From contig NZ_JAPNLK010000047.1 in the NCBI RefSeq assembly GCF_026627505.1, forward strand, positions 1-64,000: a stretch of DNA of 64,000 bases, written 5' to 3'. The stretch comes from Streptomyces sp. H27-H5. GTDB lineage: Bacteria > Actinomycetota > Actinomycetes > Streptomycetales > Streptomycetaceae. A model generated the notes under the pieces. That model searched no databases. It saw only the letters and a list, made by a program, of their open reading frames with translations, and was not told the DNA's origin. Of the stretch, positions 8,666 to 17,282 are shown piece after piece (position 1 is the first letter of the stretch; every line of letters begins with the position of its first letter). The translations under genes and the position numbers were made by a program.

Positions 8666-10498
8666 ATGACCACGAACCTGCGACTGCCCGGACGACCCGA
8701 GGAACTCACCCTCCCCACCCTGCTGGCCCGCAACGCGGCCGAGCACGGCGACCTGCCCGCCCTCTCGTGGCGCGAGGGCCCCGGTTGGAAGACCCTCGAC
8801 TGGAGCGAGGTCCGCCGCGAGGTCGCCGTCCTCGCCGCCGGCTACGCCGCCCTGGGCGTCGGGCGCGGCGAACACGTCCTGCTCATGATGGGCAACCGCC
8901 CCGAGCACTGGCTCACCGACCTGGCACTCGTCCACCTCGGCGCGGTCCCCGTCACCGTGTACGGGACCTCCGCGCCCCAACAGATCGCCCACATAGCCCG
9001 CCACAGTCGGGCGCGGGTCGCCGTCGTCGAGGGCGCCCGCGAACTCGCCCGCTGGGAACCCCTGCTCGCCGACGGCGCCGTCCCCCTGGAGCGGCTCGTC
9101 GTCGTCGAGGCCGCGGACGCCGGCCCCCACCACACCTACGCCTCCCTGTACGCGGGCGGCGCCCGGCTGCACCGCGCCGACGCCTTCGAGAAGGCCTGGC
9201 AGGAGACCCGACCCGAGGACCCGCTGACCGTCGTCTACACCTCGGGCACCACCGGCGACCCCAAGGGGGTCCGGCTGACCCACCGCAACATCGTGCTCCA
9301 GGCCGTGCGCCTGGACGGCAACGTGGACCTGCCCGAGCACGCCGAGCACATCTGCTACCTGCCCTTCGCACACATCGCCGAACGGGTCCTCGGCATCTAC
9401 CTCCCCCTCCTGCGCGCCGCGCACGTGCGGCTCTGCGCCGATCCCACCGCCGTCGCCGCGGCCGTGCGCGAGCTGCGGCCCGTGCAGTTCTTCGGGGTGC
9501 CCCGGGTGTGGGAGAAGCTCGCCGCATCCGTACGGGCCGTCCTCGCCCGGCTCCCCGAGGAGCAGCGCCGCGCCATCGAGGCCGCCAACGACCTGGCCCG
9601 GGAGCGCGCCGGCCACCGGGAGCGCGGCGAGGAGGTCCCGGCCGCGCTCGAAGCCTCGTACGCCGTCGCGAAGGAACGGGTCCTGGACCCGCTGCTGGGG
9701 ACGGCCGGGATGGACCGGCTCGTCTGGACGGCCAGCGCCACCGCCCCGATGCCGATCGACGTCGTCCGCTTCTGGGCCGGGTGGGGCATCACCATCATGG
9801 ACGCCTGGGGACTCACCGAGACCGCCGGCGTGTGCACCGTCAACCGCCCGGACAACTTCCGGCTCGGCTCCGTGGGCCGCCCGATCGACGGCCTGGAACT
9901 CAGGCTCGCCGAGGACGGCGAGATCCTCACCCGAGGCGCCACGGTCTTCGGCGGCTACCTGCGGCCCGACGGGACGGTGGAGAGCGCCGCCGACCCCGAG
10001 GGCTGGTTCCCGACGGGGGACATCGGCCGGCTCGACGAGGACGGGTTCCTCTGGCTGACCGACCGCAAGAAGGAACTGATCATCACCTCGAACGGCAAGA
10101 ACGTCTCGCCGGCCCTGGTGGAGAACACCGTCAAGGAGCACCCGCTGATCGGCCAGGCCCTGGTCCACGGCGACGGCCGCTCCTACCTGGTCGCCCTGCT
10201 GGTCCTGGACCCCGAGCTGGCACCCGTCTGGGCGGCGGCCCGGGGCATCGAGGCCCCCACGCTCGCCGAGCTCGCCGAGCACCCCGTCGTCGTCGAGGAG
10301 ATCGCCCGCGCGGTGACGGCGGCCAACGCCCGGCTCAACCGCACCGAGCAGATCAAGCGCTACCGGTTGCTGACGGGGGAGTGGGGCCCCGAGACCGGGG
10401 AGCTGACGCCCTCACTGAAACTGCGCCGCCGGGTGATCCGCGAGAAGTACGGGGAGCTGATCGAGGGGCTGTACGAGGCCCCGTCCGACACGCCCTGA
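8666..10498 (+). CDS. Long-chain fatty acid-CoA ligase (AMP-dependent synthetase)
   Basis: 610 residues, the usual length for bacterial FadD15-like ligases. The P-loop motif is VVYTSGTTGDPKGVRLTHRN, the adenylate motif is MDAWGLTETAGV, and the hinge is GWFPTGDIGRLDEDGFLWL followed by DRKKELIITSNGKNVSP. The enzyme activates fatty acids to acyl-AMP and then acyl-CoA, feeding the beta-oxidation enzymes encoded on the left. AGGAG sits six bases before the ATG. It is divergent from the MerR regulator and is followed by its own hairpin terminator. Confidence 0.93.
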   Translation: MTTNLRLPGRPEELTLPTLLARNAAEHGDLPALSWREGPGWKTLDWSEVRREVAVLAAGYAALGVGRGEHVLLMMGNRPEHWLTDLALVHLGAVPVTVYGTSAPQQIAHIARHSRARVAVVEGARELARWEPLLADGAVPLERLVVVEAADAGPHHTYASLYAGGARLHRADAFEKAWQETRPEDPLTVVYTSGTTGDPKGVRLTHRNIVLQAVRLDGNVDLPEHAEHICYLPFAHIAERVLGIYLPLLRAAHVRLCADPTAVAAAVRELRPVQFFGVPRVWEKLAASVRAVLARLPEEQRRAIEAANDLARERAGHRERGEEVPAALEASYAVAKERVLDPLLGTAGMDRLVWTASATAPMPIDVVRFWAGWGITIMDAWGLTETAGVCTVNRPDNFRLGSVGRPIDGLELRLAEDGEILTRGATVFGGYLRPDGTVESAADPEGWFPTGDIGRLDEDGFLWLTDRKKELIITSNGKNVSPALVENTVKEHPLIGQALVHGDGRSYLVALLVLDPELAPVWAAARGIEAPTLAELAEHPVVVEEIARAVTAANARLNRTEQIKRYRLLTGEWGPETGELTPSLKLRRRVIREKYGELIEGLYEAPSDTP

Positions 10499-10644
10499 CC
10501 CGGATGGCCCTGGTCCGGTGGGCGCTCCCGCGACCGCCGGACCAGGGTGAGGGAACGTCGACACGGGTGGCCCCCGTCCGGGCTCGCCGGAGTGGGTGGA
10601 GGGGTCCACGGCTTGTCCGCCGGCGGACCGTTGTGCTTGCCCAT
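10360..10644 (-). CDS. Small hypothetical protein, doubtful
   Basis: 94 residues beginning MGKHNGPPADKPWTPP. The ATG has a good ribosome site (GGGAGAAGGA just upstream on the minus strand), and the first 20 residues look like a genuine small Streptomyces protein. However, the frame then runs through the terminator hairpin and 139 bases into the 3' end of the convergent synthetase gene, and its composition turns Arg/Ser/Pro-rich like an antisense frame. Either the C-terminus is spurious because of a frameshift, or only a short peptide is made. Confidence 0.3.
   Translation of the reverse strand: MGKHNGPPADKPWTPPPTPASPDGGHPCRRSLTLVRRSRERPPDQGHPGQGVSDGASYSPSISSPYFSRITRRRSFSEGVSSPVSGPHSPVSNR
10508..10547 (+). 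terminator. Hairpin after the acyl-CoA synthetase
   Basis: CCCTGGTCCGG (10508-10518) pairs perfectly with CCGGACCAGGG (10537-10547), with partial pairing inside the 18-base loop. It begins 10 bases after the stop codon. Confidence 0.7.
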
Positions 10645-10702
10645 GGTCCTTCTCCCCTCGTGGGGTGGACGGTGTCAGGATGCCCGCCCGGGCGGGCGGG
10701 GC

Positions 10703-11002
10703 TCAGCGGAAGCCGAGAAGGATGACGGTGAGGAGACCGGCGACGATCGCGACGGACACGACCTGCCGCAGCCGCTCCGTCACCGGATCGCGCTCGATCG
10801 CCGCACGGTGAGCCCTGCGGCGAGTACGCGCGCGATGCGGGCCAGGGTCCGGGCATGGTTCCAGTTCGCGTGGTCGGCGGCGCCACCCAGCGGGCCGACG
10901 TCGACGAAGTACGTCCGCCCGCGCCGCGAGTTCCTCGAAGTCCTGCATGTCGTCGAGCCGCGCGTCGCCGAGCAGCGCGCGCGGCGACACCGGCGCCGCC
11001 AA
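10703..11002 (-). pseudogene. Frameshifted gene for a small protein with a C-terminal membrane helix
   Basis: Protein-like sequence changes frame twice. One frame gives SPRALLGDARLDDMQDFEEL then AARAD. A second continues YFVDVGPLGGAADHANWNHA then RTLARIARVLAAGLTV. The first frame resumes with IERDPVTERLRQVV and the hydrophobic end SVAIVAGLLTVILLGFR. One extra base near 10911 and one missing G near 10810 would account for both shifts. The product would be about 100 residues with one membrane helix at the C-terminus. I do not recognise the family. The start is unclear; a TTG at 11002 has GGAG five bases upstream. Sequencing error is an alternative to true decay. Confidence 0.5.
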
Positions 11003-11045
11003 CGTGGCTCCGGTGACCGAGGGCTTCGGGTCGGCGGGCTTGCTG

Positions 11046-11654
11046 ATGCACGGCGGAGGAACCCCACTGAACGGGGTGACTCCCGAAGCCATGCGGTCGC
11101 TCCGGGCCCCGGCCCGGCCGCGCCGTGGCCCCGCCGCCACCAGGCCCGAGCTGTCGGGGGACGACCGACGCCGGTTCTTCCGGCGGATGCGGCAGACCGC
11201 CGAGGAAGCACGTCGCGATGAGTTCCTCCTGCGTCGGCAGGCTCTGTACCTCGCCGGGTACGACGACGCCTCCGACACCGCCGACTGGTTGGCCCGGCAG
11301 CAGCGCGCCGAACGGCCGGGGGACTGGCTGACGCAGTGGCTCACCGCCCGCTCCGTCGCTGCCGTCACCGCCCGCCAAGGCGACCGGGACCGCATGCGGC
11401 ACTTCATCTCCACCACACTGGACGAAGACGACGCCGGCGAGTCCGCGAACCTGAACGTCCACACCCTCTGGGCTCTTCTCGCGGCACGCCCCGGACTTCT
11501 CCACACAGCGCCGGCGCCCAGACGCACGCTGCGCGACCTGCTGCCCGTGCTGTTGGATGGAACGGAGCCTCGCCACGCGCGCGCCGGGAACTCGAGGGAA
11601 TCCGGTACGCGATCCGCCTCGCCGAGACGTGAGAAGGAGAACCGAAGTGGCTGA
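11046..11654 (+). pseudogene. Remnant of a Streptomyces-type regulatory protein (internal deletion and frameshift)
   Basis: The open frame encodes helical sequence with RRRFFRRMRQTAEEARRDEF, ALYLAGYDDASDTADWLARQ and LNVHTLWALLAARPGLL. This resembles the C-terminal part of large Streptomyces XRE-type regulators, but there is no N-terminal helix-turn-helix. In those proteins, as I recall them, the segment ESANLN is followed by about 60 more residues before LNVHTLW; here the two are fused directly. Near 11580 a run of GC dinucleotides separates the open frame, which ends in a basic Ser/Arg tail, from a neighbouring frame reading ARRELEGIRYAIRLAET that ends at 11632. One dinucleotide too many explains this. 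The family assignment is from memory and uncertain. Confidence 0.45.
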
Positions 11655-12225
11655 CGACCTGTCCGCGGTGGCACGCTTTCTGTACGAGGCGGGGACCCTG
11701 AAGCACACGGCCCGCACGGGCTGGTGGATGGCCGGCGTCAAGCAGCCCGAGAGCGTGGCCGAACACTCCTGGCGTACCTCCTTGATCGCCTCGATCATCG
11801 CGAAGCTGGAGGGCGCGGACCCCGCCCGCGCCGCGTTCCTCGCCGTCTGGCACGACACCCAGGAGACCCGCACCGGGGACGTGAACCACCTCGGCAAGAA
11901 GTACTCGACCGCAGCCGACCCGGAAGCCGTGACCGCCGACCAGACGGCGGGCATGCCCGAGCTGCTCGCCGCGACCATCCGTGAGCTGGTGGCCGAGTAC
12001 GAGGCCAAGGACTCACCCGAGGCGATGTGCGCGCGCGACGCCGACAAGTTGGAGTGCATGCTCCAGGGCATCGAGTACAAGGCCCAGGGATACGAGGCCG
12101 CGCAGCGGTGGATCGACAACAGCCGCGCACGGCTGACCACGGAGACCGGGCAGCGGCTGGCCGAGGAACTCTCCGGGCAGGGCACCCTCGACTGGTTGCG
12201 GACGGCGATCGGCGAGAAGGCCTGA
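11647..12225 (+). CDS. HD-domain phosphohydrolase (YfbR/HDDC2-like)
   Basis: 192 residues. The metal-binding pattern is complete: His in ESVAEHSWRTS, the HD pair in AVWHDTQETRTGD, and a later Asp in ARDADKLECMLQG. Proteins of this compact HD group dephosphorylate deoxynucleoside 5'-monophosphates. The GTG start has GAAGGAG seven bases upstream. The frame of the decayed gene upstream overlaps it by 8 bases, but the healthy ribosome site suggests independent translation. It ends at a hairpin shared with the convergent sphingomyelinase gene. Confidence 0.85.
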   Translation: MADDLSAVARFLYEAGTLKHTARTGWWMAGVKQPESVAEHSWRTSLIASIIAKLEGADPARAAFLAVWHDTQETRTGDVNHLGKKYSTAADPEAVTADQTAGMPELLAATIRELVAEYEAKDSPEAMCARDADKLECMLQGIEYKAQGYEAAQRWIDNSRARLTTETGQRLAEELSGQGTLDWLRTAIGEKA

Positions 12226-12248
12226 CGCCGGCCGCGGGCGCACGGAAC

Positions 12249-12275
12249 GCCCCCTCCCGTTCCGAAGGAGAGGGC
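12249..12275. terminator. Hairpin between convergent HD-hydrolase and sphingomyelinase genes
   Basis: GCCCCCTCC (12249-12257) pairs with GGAGAGGGC (12267-12275) at 8 of 9 positions, with a 9-base loop. It is the only structure in the 78-base convergent gap. Confidence 0.6.
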
Positions 12276-12303
12276 GCCGTCTGTCGGTCGTGGAACGACG
12301 TCG

Positions 12304-13293
12304 TCAGCGGCCGATCGTCGGGTAGTGGTCCGACAGGTTGGTGTACGTGTACGACGTGCCCCAGCTGGAGACGGTCCAGGGCGCCGACTGCTCCTTCACC
12401 ACGTTGTTCTCCCAGGCCGCCGGGCGGGCGTTGCCCTTGCGGTAGAGCACGTAGTCCAGGTCCTCGCGGGGGTCCGTCGGGTAGCGATAGTTCGCGATCG
12501 AGTTCTGCGCCGTGTCGAAGGAGTACGGGTGGCCCGTGCGCGAGTCGGCGCCGGCCAGGTTCGCGTCCGCGAGCATCGACGCGTACTCGGGGGTGTGGGA
12601 GTCGACGTTCATGTCGCCCGCGATGATGACCTGTTCGTTCGCCGGGATGTTCTTGCCGTCGAGGAACGCGTCGATGTTCTTGAACTGGCGGCTGCGCATC
12701 TGCGCCGCCTCGCCCGCGCCGCACCCCGGGTCGGTGGACTGGGCGTGGGTGCCTATCACGTGCACCTTCGCGCCGTTCACGTCCAGGACGGCGTACGCGA
12801 AGCCCTTGTTGGACCACCAGTCGGCGCCGCAGGCGTCCTTGTAGACGACCTGCTCCTTGCGGACGATCGGCCACTTGCTCAGGATGGTGACGCCCCCGTC
12901 CTCCGGGGTGGTGGCGGAGTAGGCGCCGCCCGTGGCGTCCCAGCCGCTCTTGCTCCGGCCCACTACGGGGGTCTGGTGAGGGTACCGCGCGGCCGAGTTG
13001 GCCTTCAGCGCGTCCGAGGCGCCGTTGTCGAAGGCCTCCTGGAGCACGACCACGTCGTGGCCCTGGTAGAAGGACGCCTTGGGGATCTCCGCCGCCCGGT
13101 GGTCCTGGCCCCAGTTCGGGTACAGGTTCTTGCTCATCAGGAACACGTTGTAGGTCAGAACGTCGAGCCGGGGGGTCGCGGCGCTCTCCGCGGCCGTGGC
13201 GGCCGGCGCGGTGGTGACGGCCAGCGCGCCGGCGGCGACCGCGGCGACGGCCGTGGCGACGGCGCGACGAGAGCGGGGCGAGATCTGCAGCAT
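12304..13293 (-). CDS. Secreted sphingomyelinase C-like phosphodiesterase
   Basis: 329 residues of the endonuclease/exonuclease/phosphatase fold. A signal peptide (PRSRRAVATAVAAVAAGALA, ending near ATAAES) exports it. Family motifs are LDVLTYNVFL, VVVLQEAFDN (metal Glu), GTHAQSTDPGCGAGEAAQMR, IIAGDMNVDSHTPEY and the final NLSDHYPTIGR with the catalytic His. Bacterial relatives hydrolyse sphingomyelin or other phospholipid head groups outside the cell. I chose the ATG at 13293 because GGAG lies six bases upstream; two upstream ATGs (13305, 13308) have no proper spacing. It is divergent from the MpaB-type gene. Confidence 0.88.
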   Translation of the reverse strand: MLQISPRSRRAVATAVAAVAAGALAVTTAPAATAAESAATPRLDVLTYNVFLMSKNLYPNWGQDHRAAEIPKASFYQGHDVVVLQEAFDNGASDALKANSAARYPHQTPVVGRSKSGWDATGGAYSATTPEDGGVTILSKWPIVRKEQVVYKDACGADWWSNKGFAYAVLDVNGAKVHVIGTHAQSTDPGCGAGEAAQMRSRQFKNIDAFLDGKNIPANEQVIIAGDMNVDSHTPEYASMLADANLAGADSRTGHPYSFDTAQNSIANYRYPTDPREDLDYVLYRKGNARPAAWENNVVKEQSAPWTVSSWGTSYTYTNLSDHYPTIGR

Positions 13294-13349
13294 GGAGGTC
13301 TCCATCATTCCTGCGGGGGAAGATCGACGCCGTCATACAAGCAGCACCA

Positions 13350-13365
13350 GTTACCTCTGGGTAAC
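13350..13365. promoter_or_regulatory. Perfect inverted repeat in a divergent promoter region
   Basis: GTTACC-TCTG-GGTAAC forms a dyad in the 130-base gap between the sphingomyelinase and MpaB-like genes, about 60 bases from each start. It is a plausible operator for either or both genes. Confidence 0.4.
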
Positions 13366-13423
13366 ACCCATGCAGAGACTTTCTGTCCGGGGGACGGCCG
13401 TCCGGTGCTCGCATACTTGTGTC

Positions 13424-14320
13424 ATGAAGCAGACGGACCCCGCATACCCCGCCGGACCGACGGCCGACCGCCGCCCCGACCCCGAGCCGCCCGCGCCCGG
13501 CGGAGTGCTGTGGACCATCGCCGGCGACGTCCGCGCGCTGCTGATGCTGCCCGCCGCCTTCACGATGCAGGTCGCCCACCCCGCCATCGGCGCCGGCGTC
13601 GACCAGTACTCGGTCTTCCGCACCGATCCCTGGGGGCGGGGCGAACGCTCGCTGCGTTCGGTCCAGCTCTGGGTGTACGGGGGCGACGAGGCCGCCGCCG
13701 AGGGCCGTCGGGTGCGCCGCCTCCACAAGGAGATCCAGGGCACCGACACCCGGGGCCGGCGCTACCACTCGCTCGACCCGGCCTGCTACTCCTGGGTCCA
13801 CGCCACCGGCTTCCCGGTCTACCTGTACGCCGGGCGGTACCTGCTGCGCCGCTTCACCCCCGCCCAGGAGCAGCAGCTCTACCGCGAGTGGCTCCAGGTC
13901 GGCCGGATCCTCGGCATCCACGACCGGGACATGCCGCAGACCATCGAGGAGTACTGGGTCTACTACCACCGGATGCTGGCCGAGGAGATCGAGTCCACCC
14001 CGGTCGCCCGCGAGCTGGTCGCCACCGACGTGCCCCTGCCCCGCCCCGAGGGCGGCTCGCCGGCGGTCCGGCTCCTGCTGCGCCTGACCTGGCCGGTCCT
14101 GCGGGCGGTGTTCCTGCGCTTCCGCGCCTTCGTCACCGCCGGCTACATGCCGCCCGAGGCCCGCGCGGCCGTCGGACTGGAGTGGACGCCGGCCCAGGAG
14201 CGCCGGCTCCGGCGGTTCAGCACGGCCGTACGGCTCCTCGTACCGCTGCTCCCGGAACGGCTGCGCTACCTGCCCATCGCCCGGGAGGCCCGGGCACGCC
14301 GACGCGCCGGCGCCCACTGA
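13424..14320 (+). CDS. Oxygenase MpaB family protein (DUF2236)
   Basis: 298 residues. Hallmarks are GDVRALLMLPAAFTMQVAHP near the start with its conserved His, the WGRGERSL segment, DPACYSWVHATGFPVYLY in the middle, and EEYWVYYHRML. The family, named from MpaB and related to latex-clearing protein, binds haem or metal and oxidises hydrophobic substrates; the substrate here is unknown. No signal peptide is present. It is the only gene of its transcript, divergent from the sphingomyelinase gene, and a hairpin overlaps its stop codon. Confidence 0.85.
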   Translation: MKQTDPAYPAGPTADRRPDPEPPAPGGVLWTIAGDVRALLMLPAAFTMQVAHPAIGAGVDQYSVFRTDPWGRGERSLRSVQLWVYGGDEAAAEGRRVRRLHKEIQGTDTRGRRYHSLDPACYSWVHATGFPVYLYAGRYLLRRFTPAQEQQLYREWLQVGRILGIHDRDMPQTIEEYWVYYHRMLAEEIESTPVARELVATDVPLPRPEGGSPAVRLLLRLTWPVLRAVFLRFRAFVTAGYMPPEARAAVGLEWTPAQERRLRRFSTAVRLLVPLLPERLRYLPIAREARARRRAGAH

Positions 14321-14333
14321 GGGACGCCGGCGC
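14304..14333. terminator. Hairpin overlapping the stop of the MpaB-like gene
   Basis: GCGCCGGCG (14304-14312) and CGCCGGCGC (14325-14333) are perfectly complementary around a 12-base loop that contains the TGA stop. Confidence 0.6.
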
Positions 14334-14336
14334 GAG

Positions 14337-14406
14337 CGGTCGAGCAGGATCTCCGGGGATCGGTCGAGCAGGACCCGGGGACAGCCGGGCCGGATCCCGG
14401 GATCCG
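14337..14406. repeat. Direct repeat and palindrome in a convergent gap
   Basis: CGGTCGAGCAGGA occurs at 14337-14349 and again at 14361-14373, each followed by a CGGGGA-like tail. A perfect 16-base palindrome, CGGATCCCGGGATCCG, follows at 14391-14406, 11 bases before the M1 peptidase stop. The palindrome can serve as a terminator for that gene. The role of the direct repeat is unknown. Confidence 0.5.
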
Positions 14407-14416
14407 AGGATGAGAC

Positions 14417-15919
14417 TCAGTGGTCGTGGATCGAGTTCGTCGCGGCGATCTTCTTCCAGGACTTCGGCTCCACCGGCTTGGCGGCCGGCGCCTTGAGCGA
14501 CCGGGCCGACGGGGCGGCGGCCGGCGGGGCGAAGGCCGGCTTGCCGGGGGTGTACAGCCAGGTCTCGAAGAGCTGGGCGAGGGGCTTCTTGGAGATCTTC
14601 TCCGCGTAGCGGACGAAGTCCCCGACCTTGGCGTTGCCGTAGGCGCGCTCGGTCGGCCACCCCTTGAGGATCTGGAAGAACTTCTCGTCGCCGATCTCGT
14701 TGCGCAGCGCCTGGATGGCGATCGCGCCACGGTCGTACACGGCGCCGTGGAACTGGTTCTCCGCACCCGGGTCACCCGGCTTGACCTGCCAGAACGGGTC
14801 CTCGGCGGCGCGGGAGGCGTACGTCCACTCGGCCAGCTCCTGCGCCGTGCCCTCGCCCTCCTTCTCCGACCACAGCCACTGGCTGTACCGGGCGAAGCCC
14901 TCGTTGACCCAGATGTCCTTCCAGTTGTCCACGGACACGCTGTCGCCGTACCACTGGTGCGCCAGCTCGTGGACGACCACGGAGACGTTCGAGCCGTTGG
15001 CGAACTGCTTCGGGCTGTAGAACGGCCGGGTCTGGGTCTCCAGCGCGAACCCGCTGGGAACGTTCGGGACGTAGCCGCCCAGCGCGTTGAAGGGGTACGG
15101 GCCGAAGACCCCCTCCAGCCACTCCGCGACCTCGCCGGTCCGCTCCACGCTGGCGCGCGCCGCGCCGTCGTTGTCGCCGAGGTCCTTGCTGTACGCGTTC
15201 AGGATCGGCAGGCCGCTCGCCGTCTTGTCGGTGGTGATGTCGAACTTGCCGATGGCGAGGGTGGCGAGGTAGGTGGCCTGCGGCTTGTTCGAGCGCCAGT
15301 TGTAGCGGGTCCAGCCCAGCTTCGACGTCTGTGACTGGAGCACGCCGTTGCTGATGGCCTGGGTGCCGTCCGGGACGTTGACGGAGACGTCGAAGGTGGC
15401 CTTGTCGAGCGGGTGGTCGTTGCTCGGGAACCACCAGATCGCCGAGTCGGGCTCCTGCGCCGCGACGCCGCCGTCCGGGGTGCGCTGCCACGCCGACCAG
15501 CCGTCGACCTTGAACTCCGAGGGCTTTCCGGCGTACTTGACGACGACGCTGGCCTGCTTGTTGCGCTGGAGCGGCTGGGCCGGCGTCACTTCCAGCTCCT
15601 GGGTGCCGGAGGTGGCGAACTTCGCCTTCACCCCGTTGACCCGGATCTCGCTCACCTTGAGACCGAAGTCGAGGTTGAAGCGGGACAGGTCCTGCCGGGC
15701 GGTCGCCAGGAGGGTGGCGGTGCCCTCCAGGAGGTCCGTCTTCGGCTGGTACTGCAGGCGCAGGTCGTAGTGCGAGATGTCGTACCCGCCGTTGCCGCTC
15801 GCCGGGTAGTAGGTATCGCCGATACCCGCGGCGCCCGGGACGGAACTCGCCGCGGACGCCGGGATCACCAGCAGGAGGGAGGCGGCGAGCACGCTCGGGG
15901 CGATGACTTTCCGATGCAC
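14417..15919 (-). CDS. Secreted M1-family metallopeptidase
   Basis: 500 residues. A signal peptide (VIAPSVLAASLLLVIPASA) precedes the N-terminal beta domain. The zinc site is HELAHQW (His317, Glu318, His321) with Glu340 exactly 18 residues on in WVNEGFARY. A catalytic Tyr probably lies in AVYDRGAIAI. It lacks the C-terminal ERAP-like domain of large aminopeptidase N, so it is the short extracellular type. I chose the GTG at 15919 because TTGGAG lies six bases upstream; a TTG at 15931 would include that ribosome site. It probably releases N-terminal residues from peptides outside the cell. Confidence 0.9.
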   Translation of the reverse strand: MHRKVIAPSVLAASLLLVIPASAASSVPGAAGIGDTYYPASGNGGYDISHYDLRLQYQPKTDLLEGTATLLATARQDLSRFNLDFGLKVSEIRVNGVKAKFATSGTQELEVTPAQPLQRNKQASVVVKYAGKPSEFKVDGWSAWQRTPDGGVAAQEPDSAIWWFPSNDHPLDKATFDVSVNVPDGTQAISNGVLQSQTSKLGWTRYNWRSNKPQATYLATLAIGKFDITTDKTASGLPILNAYSKDLGDNDGAARASVERTGEVAEWLEGVFGPYPFNALGGYVPNVPSGFALETQTRPFYSPKQFANGSNVSVVVHELAHQWYGDSVSVDNWKDIWVNEGFARYSQWLWSEKEGEGTAQELAEWTYASRAAEDPFWQVKPGDPGAENQFHGAVYDRGAIAIQALRNEIGDEKFFQILKGWPTERAYGNAKVGDFVRYAEKISKKPLAQLFETWLYTPGKPAFAPPAAAPSARSLKAPAAKPVEPKSWKKIAATNSIHDH

Positions 15920-16301
15920 GAAGAGCTCCAAGGGGTAGGGGAGACAGTTCCGTTCAGGGGTCTCGTCGTTCGACCGTATTCACGCGCGGTGCCCCACGTC
16001 ATGTCCATGGCCCCTGCTGTCACATGATCGCCATTCGGCCGTCACAGGCCGCCGAGTGCGGCCTCCGGCGTGTCGGGCCCCGCCCGCCCGGCGGCGACCG
16101 CCCCAGCTCGGCGCGGCCCATCCCACCGGGGCGGGGCGCGCACGGCGGCGCGCGACCCCACCGGCCCGCCGCGCGAGAAAGTCCGGAAAGGGTCGGGAGC
16201 CACGGGGCGGGGGAGTGCAGGGAGGCGGGTGGGAGGGATTGGGCACCGGACGCGCCACCGACCACTTTCCGCCATACTAAGCAGTCGGTAACCTGCCGGG
16301 T
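15920..16301. other. Intergenic region between the M1 peptidase and SCO6745-family genes
   Basis: 382 bases between divergent genes. The first 100 bases, upstream of the peptidase gene, contain the lower-GC stretch ACCGTATTCACG. The middle is extremely GC-rich with no convincing coding frame. Just before 16302 is CATACTAAGC, a possible -10 region about 25 bases from the ATG. No hairpin or operator stands out. Confidence 0.5.
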
Positions 16302-17165
16302 ATGACTCTTCCCCCACGCGCCGCCCGACACTGCTGGCATGCGGTGGTCAACCCGCTGCACGCCCTCATCTACTTCTCCCCGGACCTCGGGAAGGAGTTC
16401 GCCGCCCTCGGGGTCACCGACCGCGTCGCGGTCAACCTCGCCGGCCGCTCGGCCGCCATGGGCGCCGTCGGACCCGGCACCGTGACCGCCACGTTCTACA
16501 ACTACCGCCACGACCTCGTCGCCCGGCACCTGCCCGCCGTCTGGGACACCCTCACCCCCGAGCAGGCCCTCGCCGCCCGGCTCCGCGCCGCCGACGCCAC
16601 CCTGCGCCGCCTCCTCGGCACCGAGACCATCGAGTCCGCCGAACTCGCGGAGACCGCCGACCTCGCCCTGCACGCCGCCGAGGGCTGCACCCGACACGCG
16701 CGCGTCCTGTACTCCGCCCACGCCGACCTCCCCGTCCCCGAGGAACCGCACCTGCGGCTGTGGCACGCAGCGACCCTGCTGCGCGAACACCGCGGCGACG
16801 GCCACCTCGCCGCCCTGCTGCTCGCCGGCCTCGACCCCGTCGAGGCGCTGATCAGCCACACCGCCACCGGCCGCGGCATGACCCCGAAGTGGCTCAGGGC
16901 CACGCGCGGCTGGGAACCCGCCGACCTGGAAGCCGCGGCCGACCGGCTGCGCGCCCGCGACATCCTCGACGCGGACAACGAACTCACCGCACACGGCAAG
17001 GCCGTACGGGAGGCACTGGAGGCCGACACCGACCGTCTCGACGCCGCCCCGTACGAACACCTCGGCGCGACCGGCCTGGCCCGCCTGAACGAGCTCGGCG
17101 GAGCCCTCGCCGCGAAGGCGTTCGCCGCCGGCGCCTTCCCCCCGGACCTCATCGGCAAGGCCTGA
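16302..17165 (+). CDS. SCO6745-family protein
   Basis: 287 residues, almost entirely helical. The start (ARHCWHAVVNPLHALIYFSP) and the segment MGAVGPGTVTATFYNY are typical of a Streptomyces-wide family named after SCO6745. Near the C-terminus GWEPADLEAAADRLRARDIL suggests a winged-helix-like fold. I know of no tested function; a helix-turn-helix role has been proposed from structure prediction. It is monocistronic, and tex follows after 117 bases with its own ribosome site. Confidence 0.7.
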   Translation: MTLPPRAARHCWHAVVNPLHALIYFSPDLGKEFAALGVTDRVAVNLAGRSAAMGAVGPGTVTATFYNYRHDLVARHLPAVWDTLTPEQALAARLRAADATLRRLLGTETIESAELAETADLALHAAEGCTRHARVLYSAHADLPVPEEPHLRLWHAATLLREHRGDGHLAALLLAGLDPVEALISHTATGRGMTPKWLRATRGWEPADLEAAADRLRARDILDADNELTAHGKAVREALEADTDRLDAAPYEHLGATGLARLNELGGALAAKAFAAGAFPPDLIGKA

Positions 17166-17282
17166 GGGCGCCGCGGCGACCGGCGCCGGACACGGCTCCC
17201 GGCGTCCGTCACCGGCACCTGCCACAATTGGCAGCCTTCCGCGCAACCCACGCAGACGTACGAAGGCAGGCAGGACCGCACC

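Noticed and set aside
16024..16317. Overlapping short open frames on both strands before the SCO6745-family gene
   Set aside because: Extreme Arg/Pro/Gly bias, no ribosome sites, and mutual overlap on both strands.
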